Positions 16,604 through 25,716 are shown, numbered from the stretch's first letter. The stretch is DNA of 64,000 nt from Burkholderiales bacterium (GCA_016716275.1 JADJWR010000003.1:558001-622000); one strand, 5' to 3'. Numbers and translations: made by a program. Notes: generated by a model from the letters alone, not told the origin.

Positions 16604-17896
16604 TCAGCCCTTGACGCTGAAGGCCTGCGCGTGCGGACCGATCACCTCGTACTTGCGTACCTCGGTCCAGTACATCCAGATCAGCGAGACCCAGACCACG
16701 CCGTACATCAGCATGAAGGCGGTCGAGCGCACGCCGGTCAGGTCGAGCAGCGCGCCGAACATGATCGGCAGCATGAAGCCGCCCAGCCCGCCGGCCAGCC
16801 CGACGATGCCGGAGATGGTGCCGATGTTGGTCGGGTAGTCGTCGGAGATGTACTTGAAGACGCTCGCCTTGCCGATCGCCCAGGCGATGCCGAGCACGAA
16901 CATCAGGAAGGTGAAGGTCCAGACGTTGTGCGCCAGCGTGAAGGTGACCGGCCCGTCGACCGTCTGCACGGTGTAGCTGGTCGACGGGTAGGACAGAAGG
17001 AACAGGCAGATCCAGCTGGCCCACATCACCCACCAGCTGACGCGGTGCGCGCCCCACTTGTCGCTCATCCAGCCGCCGATGGCGCGCAGCACGCCGCCGG
17101 GCAGCGAGAAGCAGGCCGCCAGCAGGGCGGCAATGCGGATGTCGAGCCCGAACTCGCCGACGTAGTAGTTGACCATCCACAGCGACAGCGCGACGTAGCC
17201 GCCGAAGACGATCGAGTAGTACTGGCTGTACTTCCACACCTTCGGGTCGGCCAGCACCTCGAGCTGGCGGCGGTAGGTGATGTGGCCGGGGATCAGGTGC
17301 TTCGGGTCGCTGTAGGTGAACGTGTAGAAGACGATCGCCATCACCAGCATCGACACCGCGTACACCTGCGGCACCATCGTCCAGCCGTAGGCGACCAGCA
17401 GCACCGGCGCGACGAACTTGGTGACCGCGGCGCCGGCGTTGCCGGCACCGAAGATGCCCATCGCGAAGCCCTGCTGGTTGCGGTCGAACCAGCGTGCCAC
17501 GTACGGCGTGCCGACCGAGAACGAGCCGCCGGCCAGGCCGACGAACAGGCCGATCGCCAGGAAGTGCCAGTAGGCGGTGGCGTACTGCATCAGCCAGATC
17601 GGCAGCACCGTCGACAGCATCAGCACGAAGAAGACGATGCGGCCGCCGAACTTGTCGGTCCACATGCCCAGCGGCACGCGGATCAGCGAGCCGGTGAGCA
17701 CCGGCGTGGCGGTCAGCAGCCCGAACTGGGTGGCGTTCAGATCGAGCATCTTCTTGATCGGGATGCCGATCACCGCGAACATCATCCAGATCGCGAAGCA
17801 CACCGTGAAGGCGAGTGTGCTGAAGATCACCACCGACCACTGTTTGGTCTTCAGTCCCGGTCCGGCGGGCGTGCTGCCCGCATTGCCTGCCGCCAT
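16604..17896 (-). CDS. narK1: Nitrate transporter, NarK1 type
   Basis: 430 residues, MFS with 12 segments. It begins with the type-I signature AFTVCFAIWMMFAVIGIPIK, then LTATPVLTGSLIRVPLG and GGSFSVGTPYVARWF (nitrate signature variant) and GIFGAGNAGAAVTK. NarK1-type proteins are thought to take up nitrate with protons and so start respiration before nitrite accumulates. First gene of the operon: ATG 17896 has GGAGGAG upstream and an FNR-type promoter about 70 bases further up. The pairing of separate K1 and K2 genes matches Pseudomonas and Paracoccus, where they are adjacent or fused. Confidence 0.92.
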   Translation of the reverse strand: MAAGNAGSTPAGPGLKTKQWSVVIFSTLAFTVCFAIWMMFAVIGIPIKKMLDLNATQFGLLTATPVLTGSLIRVPLGMWTDKFGGRIVFFVLMLSTVLPIWLMQYATAYWHFLAIGLFVGLAGGSFSVGTPYVARWFDRNQQGFAMGIFGAGNAGAAVTKFVAPVLLVAYGWTMVPQVYAVSMLVMAIVFYTFTYSDPKHLIPGHITYRRQLEVLADPKVWKYSQYYSIVFGGYVALSLWMVNYYVGEFGLDIRIAALLAACFSLPGGVLRAIGGWMSDKWGAHRVSWWVMWASWICLFLLSYPSTSYTVQTVDGPVTFTLAHNVWTFTFLMFVLGIAWAIGKASVFKYISDDYPTNIGTISGIVGLAGGLGGFMLPIMFGALLDLTGVRSTAFMLMYGVVWVSLIWMYWTEVRKYEVIGPHAQAFSVKG

Positions 17897-17934
17897 CTGC
17901 TCCTCCGTCGGCGCTGTCCCGATGTCCGGGCGTC

Positions 17935-17976
17935 AACGTAGGCGTCAGGGTCTTGCCGCAGGATGACGCAGATCAA
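17935..17976 (-). promoter_or_regulatory. FNR/ANR-type promoter of the nar operon
   Basis: On the minus strand, TTGAT-CTGC-GTCAT (17976 to 17963) matches the FNR consensus TTGAT-N4-ATCAA with a perfect left half and three of five in the right. A TACGTT at 17940-17935 would be the -10. A start site near 17928 puts the centre of the FNR box at about -41.5, the class II activation position. narK1 starts at 17896. Oxygen-controlled activation of narK1K2GHJI is inferred. A TACCCCG (18030-18024) resembles a NarL heptamer, weakly. Confidence 0.6.
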
Positions 17977-18135
17977 GCTCCGCCGGTGGCCTGTGCGAGG
18001 GAGGAATGCGGTGCTATTGCTTTCGGGGTAGGGTGTCGCCGTCGATCGGGGCAGGCCGCTTGACGTGCGTCAGCGGCGCGGCCGGGGCGGCCGCTATCGT
18101 TGCCCGGCCGCAATCGGAGCCGGTGGAGCAGCCAG

Positions 18136-20040
18136 GTGAGTGTGCTGAAGCGGATGTGGACGCAGTCGATCCTGATGCGGGTCGGCGTGGCGCTGGGCGT
18201 GGTGACGCTGATCGCGCTGGCGGTGATTCTCGTCGCCACCCTGTTCACCGAGCAGTCCACCGGCAAGGCGGGCGCGATCAATGTCGCCGGGTCGCTGCGC
18301 ATGCAGTCCTACTCGATGGCCACCCGCGTCGCCAGCCTGCCCGAGGCTGCCGGCGACGGCCGGACGGCGGCGCTCGATGCGATCGACGGATTCGAGGCGC
18401 GCCTGCACAGCCCGATGCTGGTCGACGCGCTGCCGAAGGACGCCGATGCCGAACTGCGCCGCGCCTACGCGGGCATCGTCGACAAATGGCAGGACAGTGT
18501 CCGGCCGCTGGCGCGCGCCGCCATCGCCGATGCGGCGATGCGGCCGGAGTTCCTCGCCGTGATCGACCGCTTCGTCGCCCGCATCGACGAGTTCGTCGTG
18601 CTGCTGGAGCGCGACGCCGAGGCGCGCATCCAGGGGCTGCGGCTTTGGCTCGGCATCGCCTTCCTCGTGATCTTCGCGCTGGTGATCACCGCCATCTCGC
18701 TGCTGCAGGTGGAGGTCTTCCAGCCGCTGTCGGAACTGCTGCGCTCGGCGCGGGCGGTGCGCACCGGATCGTTCAGGGCGCGGGTGAACGCCACCGGGCC
18801 GGACGAGATGGGCCAGCTCGGGCAGGCGTTCAACTCGATGGTCGAGCAGCTGGCGCGGCTGTACGGCTCGCTCGAGAAGCAGGTCGCCGAGAAGACCGCC
18901 GACCTGGAGCGGAAGAACCGCTCGCTGTCGCTGCTGTACGAGACCACGCGGCTCTTGTCGGAGAAGCCGCTCGATGCGCAGACGCTGCAGTCGGTGCTGA
19001 CCAGCCTCAGCCGCTCGGTGGGCGCCGAGGCGGCGGTGATCTGCGCCCGCCACGCCGGCTGCGCGCGCGGCCAGCCGCTGGCGGGCGACGAGGCGCTGCG
19101 CGCCGATCTGTACGACCGCGACCGCTGCGCGAACTGCATCAGCGACGGCCGGCTCGGCTCGCGCACCGAGACGACCGAACGCGGCGAGCAGCGCATCGTC
19201 AACGTGCCGCTGCTCGACGGCGGCGTCACCTACGGCGTGATGCCGCTGCGGATGCCGCCGGGCCGGGCGATGGAGGCGTGGCAGCTGGAGCTGGCGCAGA
19301 CGATCGGCCGCCACGTCGGCGCGGCGCTGGCCGCCGCCGAGCGTCGCGAGGAGCACCAGCGGCTGTCGCTGCTGGAGGAGCGTTCGGCGATCGCCCGCGA
19401 GCTGCACGATTCGCTGGCGCAGTCGCTTTCGTACACCAAGATCCAGCTGACGCGGCTGTCGGCGCTGCTGGATGCCGACGGCAGGCCACACGCGGCACAG
19501 GTGGTGCTCGACGAGCTGCGCGAGGGGGTGTCGAGCGCCTACCGTCAGCTGCGCGAGCTGCTGACCACCTTCCGCATGAAGGTCGGCGGCGCCAGCTTCG
19601 ACGCCGCGCTGCGCGAGGTCATCGCCGACTGCGAGCGGCGCGCCGGACTGCCGGTGCGGGTCGATGGCGAGCTGGCCGGGCTGGAACTGTCGGCCAACGC
19701 GCAGATCCATGTGCTGCAGATCGTCCGCGAGGCGCTGACCAACATCGAGAAGCACGCGCGCGCGCGCGCGGTGAGCGTCGGGCTGCAGCGCCAGCCCGAC
19801 GGCGGCTTCAGCGTCGAGATCGAGGACGACGGCGTGGGCATTGCCAGCGGGACGTCGCCGGCGCAGCACTTCGGGCTCGACATCATGCGCGACCGGGCGG
19901 CGCTGCTCGGCGGCTCGGTCGAGATCGGCCGCCGCCGCGACCGCGGCACGCGCGTGACGCTGCGGGTGCCGGCCCGGCCGCCGGCCGCCGCTGCGGCGCC
20001 GGCTGCGCGGGCCGGGGAAACGAGCGGGGAGACGGTCTGA
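18136..20040 (+). CDS. narX: Nitrate/nitrite sensor histidine kinase NarX
   Basis: About 634 residues from GTG 18136 (GGAG 8 bases upstream; GTG 18142 and ATG 18154 are alternatives). Order: TM1 (~10-30), periplasmic domain with the nitrate-sensing P-box NVAGSLRMQSY (N49-Y59), TM2 (~170-190), HAMP, a central module with four cysteines (C303, C309, C331, C334), then HisKA_3 with His424 in ARELHDSLAQS and a HATPase with EALTNIEKHARA and DDGVGI. It phosphorylates NarL, encoded two bases downstream. Divergent from the nar operon it should control. Confidence 0.9.
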   Translation: MSVLKRMWTQSILMRVGVALGVVTLIALAVILVATLFTEQSTGKAGAINVAGSLRMQSYSMATRVASLPEAAGDGRTAALDAIDGFEARLHSPMLVDALPKDADAELRRAYAGIVDKWQDSVRPLARAAIADAAMRPEFLAVIDRFVARIDEFVVLLERDAEARIQGLRLWLGIAFLVIFALVITAISLLQVEVFQPLSELLRSARAVRTGSFRARVNATGPDEMGQLGQAFNSMVEQLARLYGSLEKQVAEKTADLERKNRSLSLLYETTRLLSEKPLDAQTLQSVLTSLSRSVGAEAAVICARHAGCARGQPLAGDEALRADLYDRDRCANCISDGRLGSRTETTERGEQRIVNVPLLDGGVTYGVMPLRMPPGRAMEAWQLELAQTIGRHVGAALAAAERREEHQRLSLLEERSAIARELHDSLAQSLSYTKIQLTRLSALLDADGRPHAAQVVLDELREGVSSAYRQLRELLTTFRMKVGGASFDAALREVIADCERRAGLPVRVDGELAGLELSANAQIHVLQIVREALTNIEKHARARAVSVGLQRQPDGGFSVEIEDDGVGIASGTSPAQHFGLDIMRDRAALLGGSVEIGRRRDRGTRVTLRVPARPPAAAAAPAARAGETSGETV

Positions 20041-20042
20041 CC

Positions 20043-20693
20043 ATGGACGGCCGCAGCACGGTCCTGGTCGTCGACGACCATCCGCTGTTCCGCAAGGGGG
20101 TGGTCCAGCTGCTGGCGATGGAGCCGACCATCGCGGTGGTCGGCGAGGCCGGCAGCGGCGCGCAGGCGATGGCGCTGGCGCAGCAGCACGAGCCGGATCT
20201 CATCCTGCTCGACCTGAACCTGAAGGCCGAGAACGGCCTCGACATCCTGGCGGCGCTCAAGGCGGAGGATCCGTCGCGGCGGGTGGTGATGCTGACCGTG
20301 TCGGATGCCGCCGACGACCTGATGGGGGCGATCCGCGCCGGCGCCGACGGCTACCTGCTCAAGGACATGGAGCCCGAGCAGCTGCTCGACCGGGTGCGGG
20401 CGTCGCTGGCAGGCGAGACGGTGATCGGCGAGGCGCTGGCGGCGCGACTGGCCGGCGCATTGCGCCAGGAGGCGCAGGACGCCGCCGGCGTGCGGCGCGA
20501 CCTGTCGCTGCTCACCGACCGCGAGCGGCAGGTGCTGCGCTGCCTGGCCGACGGGCAGAGCAACAAGCGGATCGCCCGCGCCCTGTCGATCACCGAAGGC
20601 ACCGTCAAGGTCCACGTCAAGAACCTGCTGAAGAAACTGAACTTCCGCTCGCGGGTCGAAGCGGCGGTCTGGATGGCCCAGCAGGGGCAGTGA
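20043..20693 (+). CDS. narL: Response regulator NarL
   Basis: 216 residues. The receiver domain has acidic D11-D12, phospho-acceptor Asp57 in LILLDLNLK, and the Lys in YLLKD. The C-terminal LuxR-type helix-turn-helix runs LTDRERQVLRCLADGQSNKRIA...TEGTVKVHVKNLLKKL. It follows narX by 2 bp and is its obvious partner. It should activate the nar operon on the other strand in nitrate, together with an FNR-type protein. Confidence 0.93.
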   Translation: MDGRSTVLVVDDHPLFRKGVVQLLAMEPTIAVVGEAGSGAQAMALAQQHEPDLILLDLNLKAENGLDILAALKAEDPSRRVVMLTVSDAADDLMGAIRAGADGYLLKDMEPEQLLDRVRASLAGETVIGEALAARLAGALRQEAQDAAGVRRDLSLLTDRERQVLRCLADGQSNKRIARALSITEGTVKVHVKNLLKKLNFRSRVEAAVWMAQQGQ

Positions 20694-20731
20694 TTTCCCG
20701 CGACCGGTTCAGGGTCGCACGGCGCCGCCTG

Positions 20732-20752
20732 GCACTCGCCGGCGGCGAGTGC
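20732..20752. terminator. Hairpin after narL, possible terminator
   Basis: GCACTCGCC and GGCGAGTGC form a perfect 9-bp stem around a GGC loop, 39 bases after the narL stop. There is no clear T-run, so it may be a weak or Rho-assisted terminator rather than a classic one. Confidence 0.4.
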
Positions 20753-20868
20753 TGGGTTGCATTCGGACTCCGTTTTCCGGACGATGCTGGCAGGCGTTTT
20801 GCTTGTCATCATCGGGACGGGCGCGGCCGCTGTGCGGCGCGTCGAGGATGTTGCTTGCGGAGGTGCAC

Positions 20869-21867
20869 ATGACGACGTCGGCCAATCTGCCTGTGGCGCG
20901 CCCGGCGATCTCGATCGCCGGCTTCAAGAACGTCTACCACGTGCCGCGCGTCGAGGAAGCGCTCAGCGGCCTGCAGGAGCTCGGTGCGGGCGCGAACGAC
21001 GCGCTGAAGGCCACCTACGTGAAGATGATCCGGGCCGGCGGCCAGCGCTTCTCGATCAAGCCCTCGGCGCTGCCCGATATCGATGCACTGGTCGAGGAAC
21101 TGCCCAACTTCGGGGCGCCGCTGGAGGACATCCGCCGCCAGCTGGCGCTGTGCCTGTCGAGCGACGATCCGCTCGACCTGGAGCCGATGCTGCTGCTCGG
21201 CGACCCGGGCATCGGCAAGACGCACTTCGCCCGCCGGCTGGCCAAGCTGCTCGGCACCGGCTACTCGTTCATCGGCATGAGCTCGCTGACGGCGGGGTGG
21301 ATCCTGTCCGGTGCCTCGGCGCAGTGGAAGAACGCCAAGCCGGGCAAGGTCTTCGAATCGCTGGTGCATGGCGACTACGCCAATCCGGTGATCGTCGTCG
21401 ACGAGATCGACAAGGCCGGCGGCGACGCCCAGTACGACCCGCTCGGCAGCCTGTACACGCTGCTCGAGCACGACACCGCGTGCGAGTTCGTCGACGAGTT
21501 CGCCGAGGTGCCGATCGACGCTTCCGACGTGGTCTGGATCGCCACCGCCAACGAGGCCCGCGCGATCCCCGAGCCGATCCTGAACCGCGTCAACGTCTAC
21601 GAGATCGAGCCGCCGGATGCCGATGGCGCGCGGCGCATCGCCCGCGGCATCTACCGCGAGCTGCGCGACGAGCACAGCTGGGGCCAGCAGTTCCCGGCGG
21701 AACCGGCACAGTCGGTGATCGACAGGCTGGCGCAGCTGAAGCCGCGCGAGATGCGGCGGGTGCTGCTGGCGGCGTTCGGCAACGCCAAGCTGGCCGAGCG
21801 GCAGGAAGTGCTGGCCGATGATGTCAGCGCCGAGCGGGTCGCCCGCAAGCCGCGGATCGGCTTCTGA
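20869..21867 (+). CDS. Stand-alone Lon-like AAA+ ATPase
   Basis: 332 residues. ATG 20869 has GGAGGT 5 bases upstream; a longer start at 20749 is less likely. About 100 helical residues lead into an AAA+ module: Walker A GDPGIGKT (111-118), Walker B VIVVDEID (174-181), sensor VWIATANEA and arginine-finger region ILNRVNVYEI. The ATPase resembles that of Lon, but there is no Lon protease domain (no Ser-Lys dyad), so any action would be as an unfoldase or remodeler. It follows narL on the same strand. Substrate unknown; a link to Nar assembly is only suggested by position. Confidence 0.8.
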   Translation: MTTSANLPVARPAISIAGFKNVYHVPRVEEALSGLQELGAGANDALKATYVKMIRAGGQRFSIKPSALPDIDALVEELPNFGAPLEDIRRQLALCLSSDDPLDLEPMLLLGDPGIGKTHFARRLAKLLGTGYSFIGMSSLTAGWILSGASAQWKNAKPGKVFESLVHGDYANPVIVVDEIDKAGGDAQYDPLGSLYTLLEHDTACEFVDEFAEVPIDASDVVWIATANEARAIPEPILNRVNVYEIEPPDADGARRIARGIYRELRDEHSWGQQFPAEPAQSVIDRLAQLKPREMRRVLLAAFGNAKLAERQEVLADDVSAERVARKPRIGF

Positions 21868-21874
21868 GGCGGTT

Positions 21875-22339
21875 TCAGCGCGGCTGCGCGGCGGCGACGC
21901 GGCGGTACACCGGGCCCCAGACCGGGTGGCCGACTTCCTTGTCGCCGAGGGTGAACCTCGGGTCGGCGGCGAAGGCGCCCTGGAAGCTCTCCTCGCATTC
22001 GGCGATCCGGTTGAAGGCGCAGGCGATGAAGGCGATGTACTTGTAGGCGACGGCGCGGTCGCGCGGATCGGCGAGCCCCTTGCCGAGCGCCTGCCGCAGG
22101 GCGGCCTCGGCACGGTCGAACGCGGCTTCCTCGTACAGCCGGATGCCGTCGACCAGCGCACGCTCGGCCGGTTGCAGGTAGAGCGCGGCGATGCTGGTGG
22201 TCGGCGTGCTCGCCGACGGTGGCGGTGACGGCGGCGCGAAGGTCTCGCAGCCGGCGAGCGCCAGCGCCAGCGCGACGGCGACCACGCCGCGCCGTGCCCA
22301 GGCGGGCTGCGAACTTGGCTTCGGAAACCGGCGACTCAT
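21875..22339 (-). CDS. TssQ-like lipoprotein with TPR-type repeat
   Basis: 154 residues. The ATG at 22339 starts a lipoprotein signal ending LALALAGC, so the mature protein begins at Cys and is membrane-anchored. The body has helical pairs (IRLYEEAAFDRAEAALRQAL, AYKYIAFIACAFNRIAECEE) and a C-terminal GHPVWGPVYRR. This pattern, from memory, is the TssQ family of type VI secretion-associated lipoproteins. No tss genes lie in this window. It is transcribed after the Ser/Thr kinase with a 97-bp gap. It converges with the AAA+ gene, 7 bp away. Confidence 0.65.
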   Translation of the reverse strand: MSRRFPKPSSQPAWARRGVVAVALALALAGCETFAPPSPPPSASTPTTSIAALYLQPAERALVDGIRLYEEAAFDRAEAALRQALGKGLADPRDRAVAYKYIAFIACAFNRIAECEESFQGAFAADPRFTLGDKEVGHPVWGPVYRRVAAAQPR

Positions 22340-22436
22340 CTCTGACTGGCCCTGCGCGACGAACCGAGCGTATCGCGCGCCGCGGTGCGCGGCCAATCGT
22401 ACGAACTCATGCGGCAAACTGCCGCTGCCGGCTCGC

Positions 22437-23822
22437 TCAGAAGCGATGCCGCAGCGTCTGCTTCTCGCCGGCCCTGACCTCGACGCGCGCCTGCAGCGGC
22501 GGCGCGTCGCCGTTGCGCACCTCGATCGCGTACGAGCCGGGAGGCAGGCGAAGGCTGGTCAGCGGCGGCGAGACGCCGCGCGCTTCGCCGTCGACCAGCA
22601 CCTCCCCCCACGGCGTGATCGCCAGCGAGACCAGCCCGTCGGACGGCGGCGCTGCCGCGATCGTCGCCGGCGGGCGGCGGCCCGCCGGGGCAGGCGGCGG
22701 CTTTGCCTCCGCAGGCGGCGGCTCGGCAGGCTGCGCGGCCTGGGGCGGCGCCGGCGCAGCCGGAGGGGGCTCGAACGCCACCGGTGGTGGCGGCGGCGCA
22801 GGCTCCTGCAGCGCCTGCCACCAGCCGCTGCCGATGGCCAGCAGCATCGCAGCGGCGAGGGCCAGCCACAGCGCCCGTCGCCGGCGCGCCGCTGGTGAGA
22901 ACCGGCTGCCGGTCAGCGGTGCGTCGGCGTCCTGAGCATCCGGTTCGCGGTTGCCGGCAAAGGCGGCCAGGTCGTTGCGCAGATCGCCGGCGGTCTGGTA
23001 TCGCGACTCGACGTCCTTGGCCAGCGCCTTGCCGATGATGCGGACCAGCTCAGGCGGCGCTTCCGGGCGCAGTTCCGCCACCGGGGTCGGCTCCTCGCTG
23101 ACTAGCCTGGCCAGCAGCTGGTCGACGTTCGGCGCGTCGAAGGCGCGCTTGCCGGTGACCATCTCGTAGAGGATGGTGCCGAGCGAGAAGACATCGCTGC
23201 GCGCGTCGATGGCGGCGCCGCGCGCCTGCTCCGGCGACATGTAGTTCGGCGTGCCGACCAGCTGGGTGTGCTGCGCCGGATCCTGCTCGTGGCGCGGCAG
23301 CGCGACGCCGAAGTCGAGCACCTTCGGCTTCATCTCGCGCGACAGGAAGATGTTGCTCGGCTTGATGTCGCGGTGGATCAGGCCGCGCTTGTGCGCGTAG
23401 TGCACCGCGTCGGCGATGCGCGCCATCAGCGCCGCCGCCTGGCGCACGCCGAGCCGCGAGCCGCCGTACAGGTAATCGTGCAGGTCGCGGCCGTGCAGTC
23501 GCTCCATCGCGATGTAGGCCAGCGTGTCGGTGCGGCCGGCGTCGAACACGGTGACGATGTGCGGGTGGTTCAGGCCGGCGACCGCGCGCGCTTCCTTGAT
23601 GAACTCGGCCTCGGTCCTGGCGCGCAGGCGCTCGCTGACGGCGAGCGGGATCGCCTTGATCGCCAGGTCGCGGCCGAGCACCGGGTCGTGCGCCGCGTAG
23701 ACGACGCCGTTGGCGCCGCGGCCGATCTCGCCGACCACCGTGAAGCGGCCGATCGTCGCCGGCGGCGGCGTCAGCAGCGCCGCCGGATCGATGCCGGCGG
23801 AGACGGTCGACGAAGTCTGCAT
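22437..23822 (-). CDS. Membrane Ser/Thr protein kinase with C-terminal PEGA domain
   Basis: 461 residues. The kinase domain covers about 25-290: Gly loop GEIGRGANGVV, Lys56, HRDIKPSN with catalytic Asp152, and DFG Asp170, all intact. A single TM at about 317-335 is followed by a Pro/Ala-rich spacer and a PEGA domain (ITPWGEVLVDGEARG...PPGSYAIEVRNG) that would lie in the periplasm. Hanks-type kinases of this layout act in type VI secretion (PpkA) or other signalling. The downstream TssQ-like lipoprotein supports the former, though it is inference. Confidence 0.88.
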   Translation of the reverse strand: MQTSSTVSAGIDPAALLTPPPATIGRFTVVGEIGRGANGVVYAAHDPVLGRDLAIKAIPLAVSERLRARTEAEFIKEARAVAGLNHPHIVTVFDAGRTDTLAYIAMERLHGRDLHDYLYGGSRLGVRQAAALMARIADAVHYAHKRGLIHRDIKPSNIFLSREMKPKVLDFGVALPRHEQDPAQHTQLVGTPNYMSPEQARGAAIDARSDVFSLGTILYEMVTGKRAFDAPNVDQLLARLVSEEPTPVAELRPEAPPELVRIIGKALAKDVESRYQTAGDLRNDLAAFAGNREPDAQDADAPLTGSRFSPAARRRRALWLALAAAMLLAIGSGWWQALQEPAPPPPPVAFEPPPAAPAPPQAAQPAEPPPAEAKPPPAPAGRRPPATIAAAPPSDGLVSLAITPWGEVLVDGEARGVSPPLTSLRLPPGSYAIEVRNGDAPPLQARVEVRAGEKQTLRHRF

Positions 23823-24030
23823 CGCGAAATTATCCCACCGGCATGGTGCCGTGGCTGGCTGCCGCGGCGGTGATGCTGCGTTGCCGGGCCGCCGACGCGA
23901 TCGTCACCGCAAAGCCTGTGGCAGGTCAAACGCGACAGCGATCGGCGGTGGTGCCGAGGCGCTGGGGCCTACAATTTCGCGCCAACACATCGAACAACGA
24001 CAGTCGCATCCGGGCGCAGGCGGGGGAAAC

Positions 24031-24675
24031 GTGTTCAGCAAGCTGCTGCCGCGGGAAGGCAACTTCTTCGCGCTGTTCAACCAGCACGCCGACCACCTGG
24101 TCGAGGGCGCGCGGGCCTTCCTGGCGATGGTGCAGAACTACGGTGAAAGTGCCCAGCGCGAGCAGTACGCGGCGGTGGTCGACGCCGCCGAGCATGCCGC
24201 CGACAAGATCACCGCCGAGGTGCAGCGCAGTCTGCACCGGACCTTCATCACGCCGATCGACCGCGAGCAGATCCACAGCCTGATCAACGGCATGGACGAC
24301 ATCCTGGACCTGCTGCAGGACACCTGCGAAGTGATGTCGCTGTACGACCTGCGCCGCGTCGGCGCCGACGTGATGCAGCTCGCCGAGATCTCGGTGCGCT
24401 GCTGCGAGCGGGTGCAGGAGGTGGTCAGGCTGCTGGCCAACCTGAAGCAGGCCGACGTGACCCGGGCGGTGCTGAAGACCTGCGAGGAGATCGACCAGCT
24501 CGAATCGGACGCCGACCGGGTGATGCGCGGCGCGATGTCGCGGCTGTTCCGCGAGGAGCCCGACACGCGCGAGCTGATCAAGCTGAAGGCGGTCTACGAG
24601 CACCTCGAGTCGATCTCCGACCGCTGCGAGGACGTGGCCAACCTGGTCGAAGGCATCGTGCTCGAGCACTCCTGA
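24031..24675 (+). CDS. DUF47 (PhoU-like) regulator of phosphate transport
   Basis: 214 residues from GTG 24031. All-helical DUF47/PhoU-div family: LLPREGNFFALFNQHADHL at the start, then FITPIDREQIHSLINGMDDI (acidic/His metal-cluster motif) and CEDVANLVEGIVLEHS at the end. Members bind metal clusters and control the adjacent low-affinity phosphate transporter. It lies 21 bp before pit, the usual pairing. The upstream gap (23823-24030) shows no gene. Confidence 0.9.
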   Translation: MFSKLLPREGNFFALFNQHADHLVEGARAFLAMVQNYGESAQREQYAAVVDAAEHAADKITAEVQRSLHRTFITPIDREQIHSLINGMDDILDLLQDTCEVMSLYDLRRVGADVMQLAEISVRCCERVQEVVRLLANLKQADVTRAVLKTCEEIDQLESDADRVMRGAMSRLFREEPDTRELIKLKAVYEHLESISDRCEDVANLVEGIVLEHS

Positions 24676-24696
24676 GCCGGCGGCGGAGACGAACCG

Positions 24697-25707
24697 ATGG
24701 AAGCGATGCCGATCGCCTTCTGGGTGGTCGTGATGCTGGTCGCGCTGGCGCTCGCGTTCGACTTCATGAACGGCTTCCACGACGCGGCGAACTCGATCGC
24801 CACGGTGGTCTCCACCGGCGTGCTCAAGCCTTACCAGGCGGTGGCCTTCGCCGCCTTCTTCAACGTGGCGGCCGTCTTCGTCTTCGAGCTGAAGGTGGCG
24901 GCGACGGTGGGCAAGGGCATCGTCGAGCCGGGCGTCGTCGACCAGCACGTGATCTTCGGCGCGCTGATCGGCGCCATCGCCTGGAACGTCATCACCTGGT
25001 GGTACGGCATCCCGTCGAGCAGCTCGCACGCGCTGATCGGCGGCATCGTCGGCGCCACGCTGGCCAAGGCCGGTTTCGAGCCGCTGATCGCCGCCGGCAT
25101 CCTGAAGACGGTGGCGTTCATCTTCATCTCGCCGACGATGGGCTTTCTGCTCGGCGCGGCGCTGATGGTCGGCGTGGCGTGGGCCTTCCGACGAACCTCG
25201 CCGCTGCGCGTCGACAACTGGTTCCGCCGCCTGCAGCTGGCATCGGCCGGGATGTACTCGCTCGGCCACGGCGGCAACGACGCACAGAAGACGATCGGCA
25301 TCATCTGGCTGCTGCTGATCGCCGCCGGCCTGACCGACACCGGCGCCGCCCGGCCGCCGGGCTGGGTGATCTGGTCGTGCTACGTCGCCATCGGCCTCGG
25401 TACGCTGTTCGGCGGCTGGCGGATCGTCAAGACGATGGGTCAGCGGATCACCAAGCTGAAGCCGGTTGGCGGCTTCTGCGCCGAGACCGGCGGCGCGATC
25501 ACGCTGTTCACCGCCACGATGATGGGCGTGCCGGTGTCGACCACGCACACCATCACCGGCGCGATCTTCGGTGTCGGCTCGGCGCGCAACGCCTCCGCCG
25601 TCCGCTGGGGGATGGCGCACCGCATCGTGCTGGCGTGGGTGCTGACGATCCCGGCCACCGCGCTGATCGCCGCGGCGTCGTATGCGCTGAGCTGGCTGGT
25701 CTTCTGA
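24697..25707 (+). CDS. pit: Inorganic phosphate transporter, Pit family
   Basis: 336 residues, about 10 membrane segments in two inverted halves. Each half has the family signature: FDFMNGFHDAANSIATVVST near the start and SLGHGGNDAQKTIGI in the middle, with PSSSSHALIGG and VPVSTTHTITGAIFGVG as the paired loops. It imports phosphate (often as a metal-phosphate) with protons across the inner membrane. It follows the DUF47 gene and is probably co-transcribed with it. Confidence 0.92.
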   Translation: MEAMPIAFWVVVMLVALALAFDFMNGFHDAANSIATVVSTGVLKPYQAVAFAAFFNVAAVFVFELKVAATVGKGIVEPGVVDQHVIFGALIGAIAWNVITWWYGIPSSSSHALIGGIVGATLAKAGFEPLIAAGILKTVAFIFISPTMGFLLGAALMVGVAWAFRRTSPLRVDNWFRRLQLASAGMYSLGHGGNDAQKTIGIIWLLLIAAGLTDTGAARPPGWVIWSCYVAIGLGTLFGGWRIVKTMGQRITKLKPVGGFCAETGGAITLFTATMMGVPVSTTHTITGAIFGVGSARNASAVRWGMAHRIVLAWVLTIPATALIAAASYALSWLVF

Positions 25708-25716
25708 GGAAACCGG

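Noticed and set aside
22219..22935. Long plus-strand frame opposite the kinase gene
   Set aside because: The kinase motifs on the minus strand are complete; the opposite frame is Gly/Ala/Ser-rich low complexity.
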